Shown piece after piece: positions 13,010 to 23,470 of a DNA stretch of 64,000 bases (its first letter is position 1; every line of letters starts with the position of its first letter). The stretch is from Apium graveolens. Its lineage: Eukaryota > Streptophyta > Magnoliopsida > Apiales > Apiaceae. The DNA is taken from the NCBI RefSeq assembly GCF_009905375.1, contig NC_133650.1:174787565-174851564 (forward strand), given 5' to 3'. The notes under the pieces were generated by a model that ran no database searches, was not told where the DNA came from, and was given only the letters and a program-made list of their open reading frames with translations. The position numbers and the translations under genes are program-made.

Positions 13010-13260
13010 AATTTTTTGATAATCATACAATAAATGATTTACCAAGTATTTCGGTTTTGGATAAAGTGTGAGATACAGTTTTAATTCAGTTTCTGATTAA
13101 TGTTGATACTTATGTTGTTGTTAAATATCGAAAGTGGTATTAATATAGATGATTGATGTTTACTTCAAAATGGGATGTTGTGAACATCAAAGTTCGTATT
13201 GATATCTAATTTGATATGACATCAAAATGAGTATTAATGTCAAGAGTTCAGTTTTGAGTA
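13010..13260 (+). repeat. Fragment matching the LTR of element B
   Basis: The sequence matches 60755-61005 in B's 5' LTR, with shared words such as TATCTAATTTGATATGACA and GGTGGTATTAATATAGATGA (one base different here), in the same orientation and order. The match fades on both sides. Confidence 0.7.
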
Positions 13261-13639
13261 AGCTATAAGAATGAAGAACGGAAATAGGAAAGGAAGTGGA
13301 ATCAAAAGGATGATAAAGAAACTTTATAAGATGCCAGGATATAGGTAAGATATGGGTATTATGTGGGAAAGGAGTAAAGTGAAGAGTTTGAGGAAAATTT
13401 GTTAAATGAGATATGGAATGCATCTCAGAAGTACGATTAAGTACCGAGGGCTGAAAGAAAATATCTAGTGACCAGACATAAAGAGAAAATGGGAGAAACA
13501 TGTAGGTAAATGTTATACCTACCCAAGAATTAGGACGAAACATCAAAGGCTAGATGGATTATTATAACCGTTGACTTTCAAAAAAAATAAAGATAGATAC
13601 ATTTTGCCAAGAGATATCGTAGTGAAATCACCTGAGAAT

Positions 13640-14460
13640 TAAAGGTGAGGAAAGTGTTAATTGCATCATTATTGATAGATTATCCAAACCTAATCGTTTT
13701 TGTATATCAATAAACAGTCTATCCAATAGGTGGGTTAGTTGCTACTTGAAGAGAGGGTGGTACATCATTAGTTCCATAAATTGATTATAAATGATCAATA
13801 TTGGTTGACATAAGATTTGACAGCAGTATTCAGAATACAATGAATTATGTCAAACCAGAATAGTATATACCACTCATAGATGAACGGACATTAAGTAAGG
13901 CTGAACTAAAAGATATGAATTTGGCTACGATAAATCAAGGGATTCAAGCTACTCCGGGAATATGATTCGAGACATAGATATCAAAGAAGATATTCGGATG
14001 GTGTGGCACAAAGAAAGACTAAATGTTATATGTGACTAGACATCAAGGGAAGCATTGCGGTTAGTTTCGTATGAGAACTTCATATAACCAAAATCAATGA
14101 TAAGATGGGTTAGAATATGCTAGTGAGGCCTCTAGGCTAGTGTATTCTATTCAAAGTAGTAAGAGATTTCGCTCAACAAATATACTCGATTCTGATTCAA
14201 GGAAAATAAGATATGGTAATAAGTTTTTGTGTCAGTCATATTCAGTCGAGATGTTCTCGTTAATTTTTAATTTTGGAATAAATTCAAGAACGTTAGAAAT
14301 CGAATACGTCATGGTTTCAGTATATCATTCGCAGATAAACAAGAAGATTAAGGGAGCAATTAATGAGCCTCAAATGCGATTGGAAGCGATTACAAGCTAA
14401 GTTAACTGAACAAAAAAACATATGGGAATGAAGTTCAACAACCAGTAACTATTGCAAACG
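13640..14460 (+). pseudogene. Traces of a decayed Ty3/gypsy integrase
   Basis: Conceptual translation in shifting frames gives fragments such as IIDRLSKPNRF (compare VVDRLTKSAHF in Tekay integrases) near 13670 and YHSQINKKIKGAI (compare YHPQTDGQSERTI) near 14325. Many stops and frameshifts intervene. This is recognition by eye of weak similarity; it could be non-coding. Confidence 0.35.
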
Positions 14461-14709
14461 TTCATGAGCACGAATTACTAGAAATAGAAAAAAAAAGAAT
14501 TAATATACGTTATGTTAGTCCTTTTGAGACAGTGAAAGAAGCAGGATAATTGTACGTGAGTTGGCTTCACCGCCAACCGTATAGCAAGTTAATAGGATGT
14601 TTATATGTGGATACCCATAAATAGTAATTTAGCTCCATTATATATAAAATGGAGGCTTGAATTGAATTATATGAGCAATTAATAGAATATGATGTCAGAA
14701 AGAGGCTGT

Positions 14710-14883
14710 TGATAAGTGGCATTTTATACCACTTAGAACGTCTTATAATAGCTTGAATTGATGTCTTGAAATCAAGTATTTTGTGTATTTGATGTGTTTT
14801 TCTAGTGTTTGTGCATTTCAGGGTATTACTTGCGTTTGTGGAGAGATTTCATCAAGAATAAGCCTTAGTATGTGTTTGGCATT
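14710..14883 (+). repeat. Truncated first LTR copy of E (174 bp)
   Basis: It matches the first 174 bases of the LTRs at 15196 and 40077, starting TGATAAGTGGC, then breaks off at GGCATT where the sequence jumps to the 3' internal region. The outer TSD abuts it, so it is the true left end of the inserted unit. Confidence 0.9.
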
Positions 14884-15195
14884 TTGTGCCTAGAAATTTA
14901 TTCTTCGTATAATCATGTGATTGCCTTGAGGATAGTTGAGTTATGATAATTGATCTAGTTGCGAAGCATATCTGTTAAGCATCCGCACACACCACGTTTC
15001 TGGTTGCATGTTAGTTTGCATGATTTGATTGATCTTTATTCGCCTAATTGCATTTGTTGAGATGTCATGAGTTGGTTGGTTTATTCGTAGTGAGGGGGAT
15101 CACTGCATTTCATATAGATTGCATTCATGCATGTTTTTGTTTTGTTTTTGAGTCTGTGACGCTTGAGGAAAAGCATCGATTTAAGTTTGGGGGTG
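14880..15195 (+). repeat. Fragment of E's 3' internal end, including PPT
   Basis: These 316 bases match 39761-40076, also 316 bases, directly before the 3' LTR, and end in the PPT AGTTTGGGGGTG. The junction with the truncated LTR shares CATT with both parents, suggesting deletion by microhomology. Open frames here are chance; the same one recurs at about 39929. Confidence 0.88.
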
Positions 15196-16631
15196 TAATA
15201 AGTGGCATTTTATACCACTTAGAACGACTTATAATAGCTTGAATTGATGTCTTGAAATCAAGTATTTTGTGTATCTGATGTGTTTTTCTAGTGTTTGTGC
15301 ATTTCAGGGTATTACTTGCGTTTGTGGAGAGATTTCATCAAGAATAAGCCTTAGTATGTGTTTGGTATTGCGAGTGGGAAGATAGGATCAGAATGCAGCA
15401 AAGAATGGGATCAAAACAGAGTATTTTCCAGAAAGGGTATGAGCGCCCACTTAGCTCTGCTGAGCGACCGCTCAGGAAGCTGAGCGCCCGCTCAGGATTG
15501 CTGAGCGGCCGCTCAGGGACATAAATTAAAATAATTATTTTTAGACTCCTAATTATGTTGAGCTTCCGACTTCTGAGATAGCTGGGTTTTGTGGGACTCC
15601 TATATAAGTAGTTTTCAGAGACGTTTCACGTGGTGTTGAATCATGGTATCAATCGAGGAGCAAGGAGATAAGGAAGAAGACCATTTTAGCACATCGCAAC
15701 AAAGAGGAAGCATAGTTTCTTGTGATTCATTATTTCGTTGTAACAGTGGATGCTAGTTTTCTTTACTTTGAACCTATTTACTCTTGTGACGTACTCTGGT
15801 TTAATATAAGTAGTTTTAGTAATTATTCTCGTGTGTTATTATCATGTTTTCATATGAACCCATGGTGATGATGAGTTCTATCATGGGCTAATCATGATCA
15901 TGGGGTCGTAACGGATTTTCTATGGAATTCTTCAGTTAGTTGTTTAATACCTTAGTGTGTGATGATTGTATGATATCTAGTATTGGTTGTGCTTATTCTT
16001 CTTATGTGCGTCGCGAACATATAAGATAGGGTGTTAATCTCTTGGGAAGCGACAGTGGATCTTGAGGTTTAGAACTTGCTATGCTAGCATAGGTTCATGA
16101 ATGTGTATGCATTATTAGTGGGTAACTATAACCATTTTACTTACCCTTTGTAATCATAAGGAATAACTTGTGCTTAAATCGTTATGTTGTCAAATTCTGT
16201 AGACATATAGGGTCTCAACATAATTGATGCTTATTCAACTTCTGTCTTAATTGTGGATGCTTGGTAGAATGGTATTAGTACAATGAAAGTTGGCTTTTAT
16301 CAGTTTCGTGTTGTTCGATTAATATCATCATCGTTACATGCTAAGGTAATAACAATAATTATTGAAGGGAGTAGTAATGAAGTTATGATCTCATGTGTGT
16401 TTAATATTGTTAATTCAAGTGTCAATTAAGTGCTTAATTCCCGTAGTTAATTGTAGTTAATAATTAGTAAATCAAATCTAAGTGTTATTGTCTTGACATG
16501 GAGAAGTAATTATACATTGGTGAGTAAGTGTAATTGAACATAATTAGTCTGAGTCTCTGTGGGAACGAACTAGAAAGTATTATATATTACTTGCAAACGC
16601 GTATACTTAGCGCGTGTTTTCCGCCCTAACA
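15196..16631 (+). repeat. Full 5' LTR of element E (1436 bp)
   Basis: It starts TAATAAGTGG (TG changed to TA) and ends CCGCCCTAACA. It matches 40077-41566 with a few percent differences by eye. It contains four GAGCG..CGCTC palindromes (15440-15517) followed by TCCTATATAAGTAG (about 15598-15611), a plausible TATA box. Confidence 0.9.
15440..15517 (+). repeat. Cluster of GAGCGnCCGCTC palindromes in E's LTR
   Basis: Four consecutive units of the type CTGAGCG-n-CCGCTCAGG, spaced about 20 bases and each able to fold on itself; the first is imperfect. They lie about 85 bases upstream of the TATA-like sequence. The 3' LTR has them at 40363-40440 and two more units occur at 37621-37660. Confidence 0.75.
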
Positions 16632-16637
16632 AGTTTT

Positions 16638-16655
16638 TGGCACCGCTGCCGGGGA
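16638..16655 (+). other. PBS of element E (Athila tRNA-Asp type)
   Basis: TGGCACCGCTGCCGGGGA, preceded by GTTTT. Athila elements typically have TGGCGCCGTTGCCGGGGA, complementary to tRNA-Asp; this copy has two changes. Confidence 0.85.
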
Positions 16656-16768
16656 CTCGGCGTATTTGTTTAGTTTATGTACTTACCATCAGTGGTCATT
16701 AGGACTCATTGATTAAGACGTGTTACTTATTGTTTCCGGTTGTGTTTCAGGTACCTTAGCGAGCGTTT

Positions 16769-18471
16769 ATGCAAACACGTTCTCGTACTCGCAAGAGGAC
16801 TTTAGATATGGCTGAGGAGACAGACAAGGTTCTTGGTATTCCGAAGAAGAGAGATTTTGAAGATTCAGATAACGAGAGTGAGCAGAAAGAACCAGTAATC
16901 ATGAGTGATCATATCGTTCCGGCAGATCCAGCTCTTATGGACTTTTCTCGGCCTAAAATTGATGACATTCAGTCAAACATCCTTCATCCGACTATTCAGG
17001 CTAACACTTTTGAAATCAAGCCAGGCACTATTCAGATGGTGCAGAATTCTGTTTCTTTTGGAGGTGCTGCTACTGAAGATCCCAACATGCACATCAGGAA
17101 TTTTGTCGAGATCTGTAGTACTTTCAGATATAATGGTGTGATTGATGAGGCTATCAAGCTGAGGCTTCTCCCATTCACTCTGAGGGATAAAGCTAAGGAC
17201 TGGTTACATTCTGAACCAGCTGGGTCCATCACTACTTGGCAAGATCTTGCGCAAAAGTTTCTGGTAAAGTTCTATCCAATGGCGAAGACTGCAGCTATGA
17301 GGATTGCTCTTACCCAGTTTGTGCAGCAGCCTACATAATCTATGTGCGAAGCTTGGGAGCGCTACAAGGAGATGTTGAGAAAGTGTCCACATCATGGTAT
17401 GCCTGACTGGATGGTGATCACTGGTTTCTATAATGGTTTGGGGTCCAATCTCGGCCCATGCTCGATGCAGCAGCTGGAGGCACGTTGTGGGCCAAAAGCT
17501 ATACTGAGGCTTATAATCTTATTGAAACTATGGCTGCAAATGAGCATCAAAACCTAACTCAAAGGATGATGCCTGGGAAGGTAGCAGGTATTCTGGAAGT
17601 TGATGCAGCTACAGTTATTGCAGCGCAGCTCCAAGCGTTGTCTATGAAGGTAGATTCTTTAGCCACCTATGGAGTCAATCAGATAGCTATGGTCTGTGAG
17701 CTTTGCGCAGGTTCTCATGCTACGGATCAGTGTTCCCTTGTTAATGAATCTGTTCAGTATGTGAATAATTATCAGTGACCACATCAGCCTGTGCCAGCTA
17801 CATATCATCCTAACAACAGAAATCATCCCAATTTCAGCTGGAGCAATAATCAAAATGCTATTCAGCAACCATATCAGCAAGGCGTAAGTAAACAGTTTAA
17901 TTAACCTGGATTCTAGCAACCACTGCATTATGCTCAAAGGCAATCATATCCTCAACAAGGAGGTGCATCTCCACCTTCTAGTGCTGATTTTGAGGAACTC
18001 AAGCTGTTGTGCAAAAGTCAGGCTGTTTCTATCAAGACTTTGGAGAATCAAATCGGTCAAATAGCCAATGCAGTGCTCAATCATCAACCTGGCACACTTC
18101 CCAGTGATACTGAAGTGCCAGGAAGAAAGGAAGCTAAAGAGCAAGTCAAGGCTATTACCTTAAGGTCTGGAAAAGTTGCTGATGCTGAAAAAGCAAAAGA
18201 CGGAGAAGCTGAAGTTGGTGATGAAGAAGCTAAGCAAAAGGAGAAAGCGGCGGAACCAAGGAAGACTACTTTTGAAGACACTCTGCCTGAGGGTAATACA
18301 GGGGAGAAACAGCTCTATCCTCCACCACCTTTCCCTAAGAGATTGCAACAACAAAAGCTGGATAAGCAGTTCGATAAGTTTCTGGAGGTGTTCAAGAAAC
18401 TTCACATCAACATACCTTTCGCTGAGGCTCTGGAGCAAATGCCTAGTTATGCGAAATTTATGAAGAGTATT
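16769..18471 (+). pseudogene. gag: Athila gag, broken, cut by element F
   Basis: Starts at ATG 16769 (MQTRSRTRKR). Athila Gag features: the capsid part with DKAKDWLHSEPAGSITTW and FLVKFYPMAKTA, then CEAWERYKEMLRKCPHHGMP, DAAAGGTL, a knuckle CELCAGSHATDQC, and the late region QIGQIANAVLNHQPGTLPSD followed by AITLRSGK. Breaks: in-frame TAA at 17336-17338, a frameshift near 17450, TGA at 17776-17778 and two further stops near 17902 and 17916. The frame runs to ALEQMPSYAKFMKSI, where F begins. About 25 codons normally found between here and the protease start are missing at the other side of F. Confidence 0.88.
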
Positions 18472-21400
18472 TGTAACACCCCCAAATCCGGGGTCGGGGA
18501 TTCGGGTTCACGAGTTCCATTTCCCTTATCAATACTCAATCTTAACAGTCAACCAACTACTGAGTACTGTAACCCCACAATATAAACACACACAACACAA
18601 GTTATAGTCTCAGAGATGAATACCAAAAATAACACAAGTCATTTTATTCCACAATTATAAATCGTTACACCTTAAAAGGGTTTCTGAATAATTTACATAT
18701 TCCTTGCCATTATTATAATTCATATTATACATAAGTCTGGTTCATCAATAGTTGAAAACCTAGCCTATTGGTAGCTCCTACCTCAGCTACGGCGGCATCA
18801 ACGCTTCCAGAAAACTGCGGAACGTTTTCTAACAGCTTGCGAATTGGAAGCTTGGTCTTGTTCATCTTTTCTATCGGTTGTTGTGTGATGAAAGAAGAAA
18901 GCAAGGGTGAGCAACAAGCCCACCAAAATAATATGTATAATGATTAACAATATATGAGCATTCTCATAGTACTCATGAAAGTCTTGGTCAAAAGAAATGA
19001 ACCAAGCTGATATCTTAACGCGACCAAGTCGCAAAATATTCAGTATATATATATATATACAAATATATACTTTTCACAATATTTGAAATCCTCTGACATG
19101 TATAACATCCACAGAGTTCCAGTTTATAACTGTATAAAAATATCGTTGCAAGGTGATCTCATATATCTAACCTTGTCTCAACGTTTTTCTGAAAATCTTT
19201 GACATGCACAAGGTAATCATTTACTAGATATAAGTTTAAAAGATGAAGTTACAAGATACTCCAATATACTTATATCTTTTCCGAATACTACTTGAACTAC
19301 CACCGTTCAAGTTAAAATTAGTTTCAAAAGTTCATCACTCAGATGAGACTACAAGGCATAACTTGTATAGAATCAATCTTTGAAATATCATTCAAAAGAA
19401 ACAAAGTTACGAGATACTTCATTTGATGGAAACATCATTTTGAAAACTAGACCTTGCCAACACTCAACAATCACCCAGCCGTAGCCTTTCTATCAAAGTG
19501 CTCTGGGTAGTGTTGCAGAAATATCCAACTAGATGATGAACTCATTACGGGAGTTTGCCGCGCCAGGAAGACCACTCACGATGATCAGTCGTAGTAGTGC
19601 AACCCCACCATTTTCTACATGTAGAGGAGAACCTATCGGATTTACTTGTCAACCGAACACCGGACTCCTAAGGAATGGACCGTCTTAGCGGAACTTCCAG
19701 GCCAATTGGGCCAATATAATAAGGCTGGGCCGGCGCCACTCGACCACTTACGCCACTCCTAGTTCAGATGAAATCCATGACTCTGAAACGTAAAGCTCGT
19801 CCCCACTTTCCCCAAGTAGAAACTTGTTGATACGGCTCCACCAAGAAGTCGTATCTAGTTGGAAAGGAAAACTCATCGATATTTCCCAGGCGATGCATGT
19901 TAAAGGATTAACTTGTTCCAAGAATTTTACTTCCCGAGTGTTGGGTAAGTAATCAAAAACTCTTTTATCAAAATAGCAACCTTGTTGTGAATATAAAACA
20001 CACCACAGAGCCGGATCCCTCAGGTTTTGAGCGAGTATTTAAATCCCCTTCGAAAGGAGGATCTTAAATATAAAAATGAGTTTTGGGATCCGCCCTAACC
20101 TTTAAAATCATTTTGAAGACTCGAAAACATTTTTAAGAATGTTTGGAGTGATGCTGATTTAATAAAATAAATCAGTCCCAATATATTAGAAAATATCTGA
20201 ATATTTTTATTTAAAAAATATTCCCATAAGGAATAATCTTTATAAAAATAATTGAAGTAGAAGTTTTAAAACTTATATTTGAAATGAATATTAAATAACC
20301 AAAGATATACTTATACGAAAGTACTATCTTTATTTGAATAATCAAAATTGAGTTTGATTATCGACACATTATTCTTTAATAAAATAAAGAATAATAATTA
20401 TTAAATAATCAGAGTCATAAGTCCTCGCATGAATATTCAAATAATAATATTCATTAAATAAAATAAACGGAGTCATATGTCCTTGAATGAATATTCAAAA
20501 TAATATTCATTAATAAAATAAACGGAGTCATAAGCCCTCGAATGAATATTCAAAATAATATTCATTAATAAAATAAAGTTATCGAATAAACCTTATTGGA
20601 TTCATAATTTTGAAAACTATATCTATATATATATAAATATATATAATATACTCGGGAACATCGACTCCCGCTTTTAGAAAATGTTCACCTTTAGGTCCCC
20701 TATACTAAGGGTATACGCAACTACTACTTATCTCTAGCATAGGTATTATGCAACTTATAAGCAATTGAATCAACAATATATATCAAGATTACGAAACAGA
20801 CATGCATACATACCATATCACCATATCACATGCTCCAATATATCGCAAGATTTGCTAATTAACCACCATGCATTTATCACAAGATAATGCATATACATAT
20901 GTATACATGACAACAACAGTATAACGGGTAGAAAACTTGCCTGAGCGACTGGGGGTGGTAAAAGTCCTGGGATGAGTCTGGTATCCTATAAACCACATAT
21001 AAGTTGGAATTAAACCAAAGTTGCTTATGAATCTATACTTTAACCAATTAGACTCTAACGCTCGTTTTGCGCTCAACAATTCTCTTAAGTCGCTCGAGTA
21101 CCCTTGGCTCCACCATTTTTAATAAATTAACCATTAAGCGTTTTAAGGAGATTCTTTTGCGAATGCCTTACCAACTGCCTAATACACTTTACATAAATGT
21201 TTCATACTCCAATTAGTCATTTATGGTCTCTAACCAATGTTTCAAAGTAAGGCAAGGGGTAATGGTTCGTTCACGAAATGCCGTTACTTAAAATGGTCGT
21301 TTCCCCTAAACCGTACATCAGATTCAAACGAACCACATATCAAAACGAAGCTCGTAACATGAACTATCTAATAATGGCAGTGGTCAAAACCTAACAGTGA

Positions 21401-22685
21401 GTTCTCGGGTCCTGATGTTAAGAACAAAAACAGTCTAAAGTAAATCGGACATTATGACGGCTATGTTTATGCGATTACCAATTTTTATTCTACTCCAAAT
21501 CCATACATCACTACAACAGCCCCAACACCTCAAGTTTTCCAATTTATATTAATCTCAAACATGAACTAAAACTATTCTTAAGTTCATTAACTAATAACCA
21601 AGATTTACTACTCCAAAAACATCACAAAACCAACTAATCTCTACATATTCAATCACCATGCTTCTCATGAACTATCCTACTCATAATAAGCTCTTAATAT
21701 TCAGTAACAATGCTAGGTTAAGAGATTATACCTTCCTTGGTGAGTGAGAGTAATTAAGGAGCTTGGAATCACCCTTGAAAGTCCTTACCAAAGCTTAATC
21801 TAACCAAAAACACAAGATCAAACAATTTAAATTTCTTGAAAACACTATTCACTCTCTTCTTAAATGATTTATTGAAAGAGATTGTGAAGGAATTTGGAGC
21901 TTAAACTCCTAGGATAGCCATAACTAATCATAAGGAACCTTGGATAATTACCTTGCAATTTAACAATGGTTGGATCTTGGATTTTGAAATTTTACTCTTT
22001 GAAAAAGAAGAAAAGCCGAGGCTTTGTTGCTTGAAATGAAGTCAAGATGTGTTTTTCTGTTTGTGATTTATTTTGCTTGGTTGCTAGGTTTTTGTTTTGT
22101 TTAATTACCCTTTTAACCATGTAAAATTGTGTGGTTAATAATCAACCACACTTCCTTCCTTTTTGGTCATGCTTAGGTCATCAATCTTATGTCATCTTCC
22201 CATGCTTGTCCTCTTCTTATTGGTTTGATGACATCATCCTCACTAACCTCTTTGATTAGTTTCTAATTACTTGGCTAATGACCGCTGATCTGTTATACGG
22301 TTCGCTTAACTTTCATTCTCGTTCATCGTTTGAGGGATCATACCCGAGATCTCATTACTTGGGTTCCCTTAACCTTTCTCAATAAATTATATTCCTTTTA
22401 TGATCCTCTCTTATAATTCTTGAATTTAAATCCTTTTTATCATGTTCCCTTATACCCAATTCTTTCGGTATCTGGTGGATTTTCGGGAAAAATCATAGTG
22501 TTCGAATTTGGATTCTGACGATCTTTACATACACTTATATCCCATATAAAGTACTAATAAGATCTCAGAATAACAATAGAAGAACCCCTACATAGTGTGG
22601 CATGGAAAGTTTTCTTATTCAGCATAATCAGCAAAATACTATTCATAAGGGTTATTAAAAGTTCAAAAATTTGGGGGTTATTACA
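18472..22685 (-). repeat. F LTR1 (3' LTR of the complete copy, 4214 bp)
   Basis: On the minus strand it starts TGTAATAACCCCC (22685 downward) and ends GGGGGTGTTACA (18472). It is about 95% or more identical by eye to LTR2 but lacks a 44-base stretch present in LTR2 at about 31381-31424 (breakpoint near 21499). It contains a TA-dinucleotide run (about 19043-19062) and imperfect repeats of the GAATGAATATTCAAAATAAT type (20420-20580). Confidence 0.9.
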
Positions 22686-22704
22686 GTCTCCCCTCCTTAA
22701 AAGG
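22686..22704 (-). other. PPT of element F
   Basis: The minus strand reads TCCTTTTAAGGAGGGGAGAC directly before TGTAATAACC. The GGACGGAATCCTT upstream of it also precedes the PPT of B (and, modified, of A), which ties F to the same family. The second copy is at 32610-32628. Confidence 0.8.
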
Positions 22705-22854
22705 ATTCCGTCCCGGAATTAGGAAAAAAATATGAATAGGGATACTTTCTTAGCATTGCACTATCTAACTCTCAAGTCAATCTTCCCACATTGTTGTTCT
22801 ACCATCAAACTCTGACTAGTTTGATAGCCCTTCTCCCAAGCACTTGTTCCTTTT

Positions 22855-23470
22855 TAATCTATAACCTTTCCCGGTTGCTCCATATAGGTTACGTCTGGTT
22901 GCATGTCTATGTGCTCATATGCCCTTATTTGTCTGGCATCCGAATTATACTTCCTTAACATTGATACGTGGAACACGTTATGAATTTACTACAGGTTCGG
23001 GGGTAGAGCTAGCTCATATGCTAATTTCCCAAAACGTCTTAATACCTCAAAGGGTCCAACAATTCGTGGGCTTAGCTTTCCTTTCTTTCTGAACCTCATC
23101 CATCCTTTCCAAGGGATACCTTTAACATTACTAGGTCCCCTATTTCCTATTCCTTGTCCTTTTGTGTCAAATCATCATACTTTTTATGTCCACCTTGGGT
23201 TACTACCAGCCATCCTCTGATTAGATCTATTATATCCTTGGTCCTTTGAACTACTGCGGGTCCGAGCATCTTGTGCTTTACAACTTCATCCTATCATAAG
23301 GGAGATCGACATTGTCTTCCCTCAAGGATCTCATAAGGTGATACCTCGATACTGACATACGATCGATTATCGTGAGATAACTTAATCCGCGTTAAGTGAT
23401 CATTCCAAATTCTTTCAAGTCTATTGCACCGGCTCTCATCATAGCTTCTAGCATTATAGCTTTTGCTTCT
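22855..23470 (-). pseudogene. F pol remnant: integrase C-terminal region
   Basis: The minus strand, in shifting frames, gives the end of a Tekay-type integrase: YEILEGRQCRSPL (compare YEALYGRRCRSPL), KMLGPAVVQRTKDIIDLIRGWL, LSPRIVGPFEVLRRFGKLAYELALP and a terminal EQPGKVID-like tail. Stops and frameshifts make it non-functional. The same broken stretch is present at about 32779-33390 and shares the lesions I compared, so decay preceded the tandem duplication. Confidence 0.7.

Larger units (their letters stand above)
9204..14709 (+). other. Internal region of element A, no intact gene
   Basis: About 5.5 kb of AT-rich sequence between A's PBS and the insertion of E. No open frame over about 120 codons is convincing. 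Contents: the conserved hairpin (11147-11160), a segment resembling B's LTR (about 13010-13260) and weak integrase-like traces (about 13640-14460). The last five bases (14705-14709, GCTGT) are the left TSD copy of E. Confidence 0.65.

Noticed and set aside
13187..13546. 119-codon minus-strand ORF in A's internal region
   Set aside because: It overlaps the B-LTR-like fragment, is hydrophobic by AT-rich composition, and runs against the element's orientation; no support as a gene.
18798..19034. ORFs with a hydrophobic segment in F's LTRs (also at 28683-28997)
   Set aside because: They lie within the LTR, include low-complexity TA repeats at one end and lack conserved starts; treated as chance open frames.
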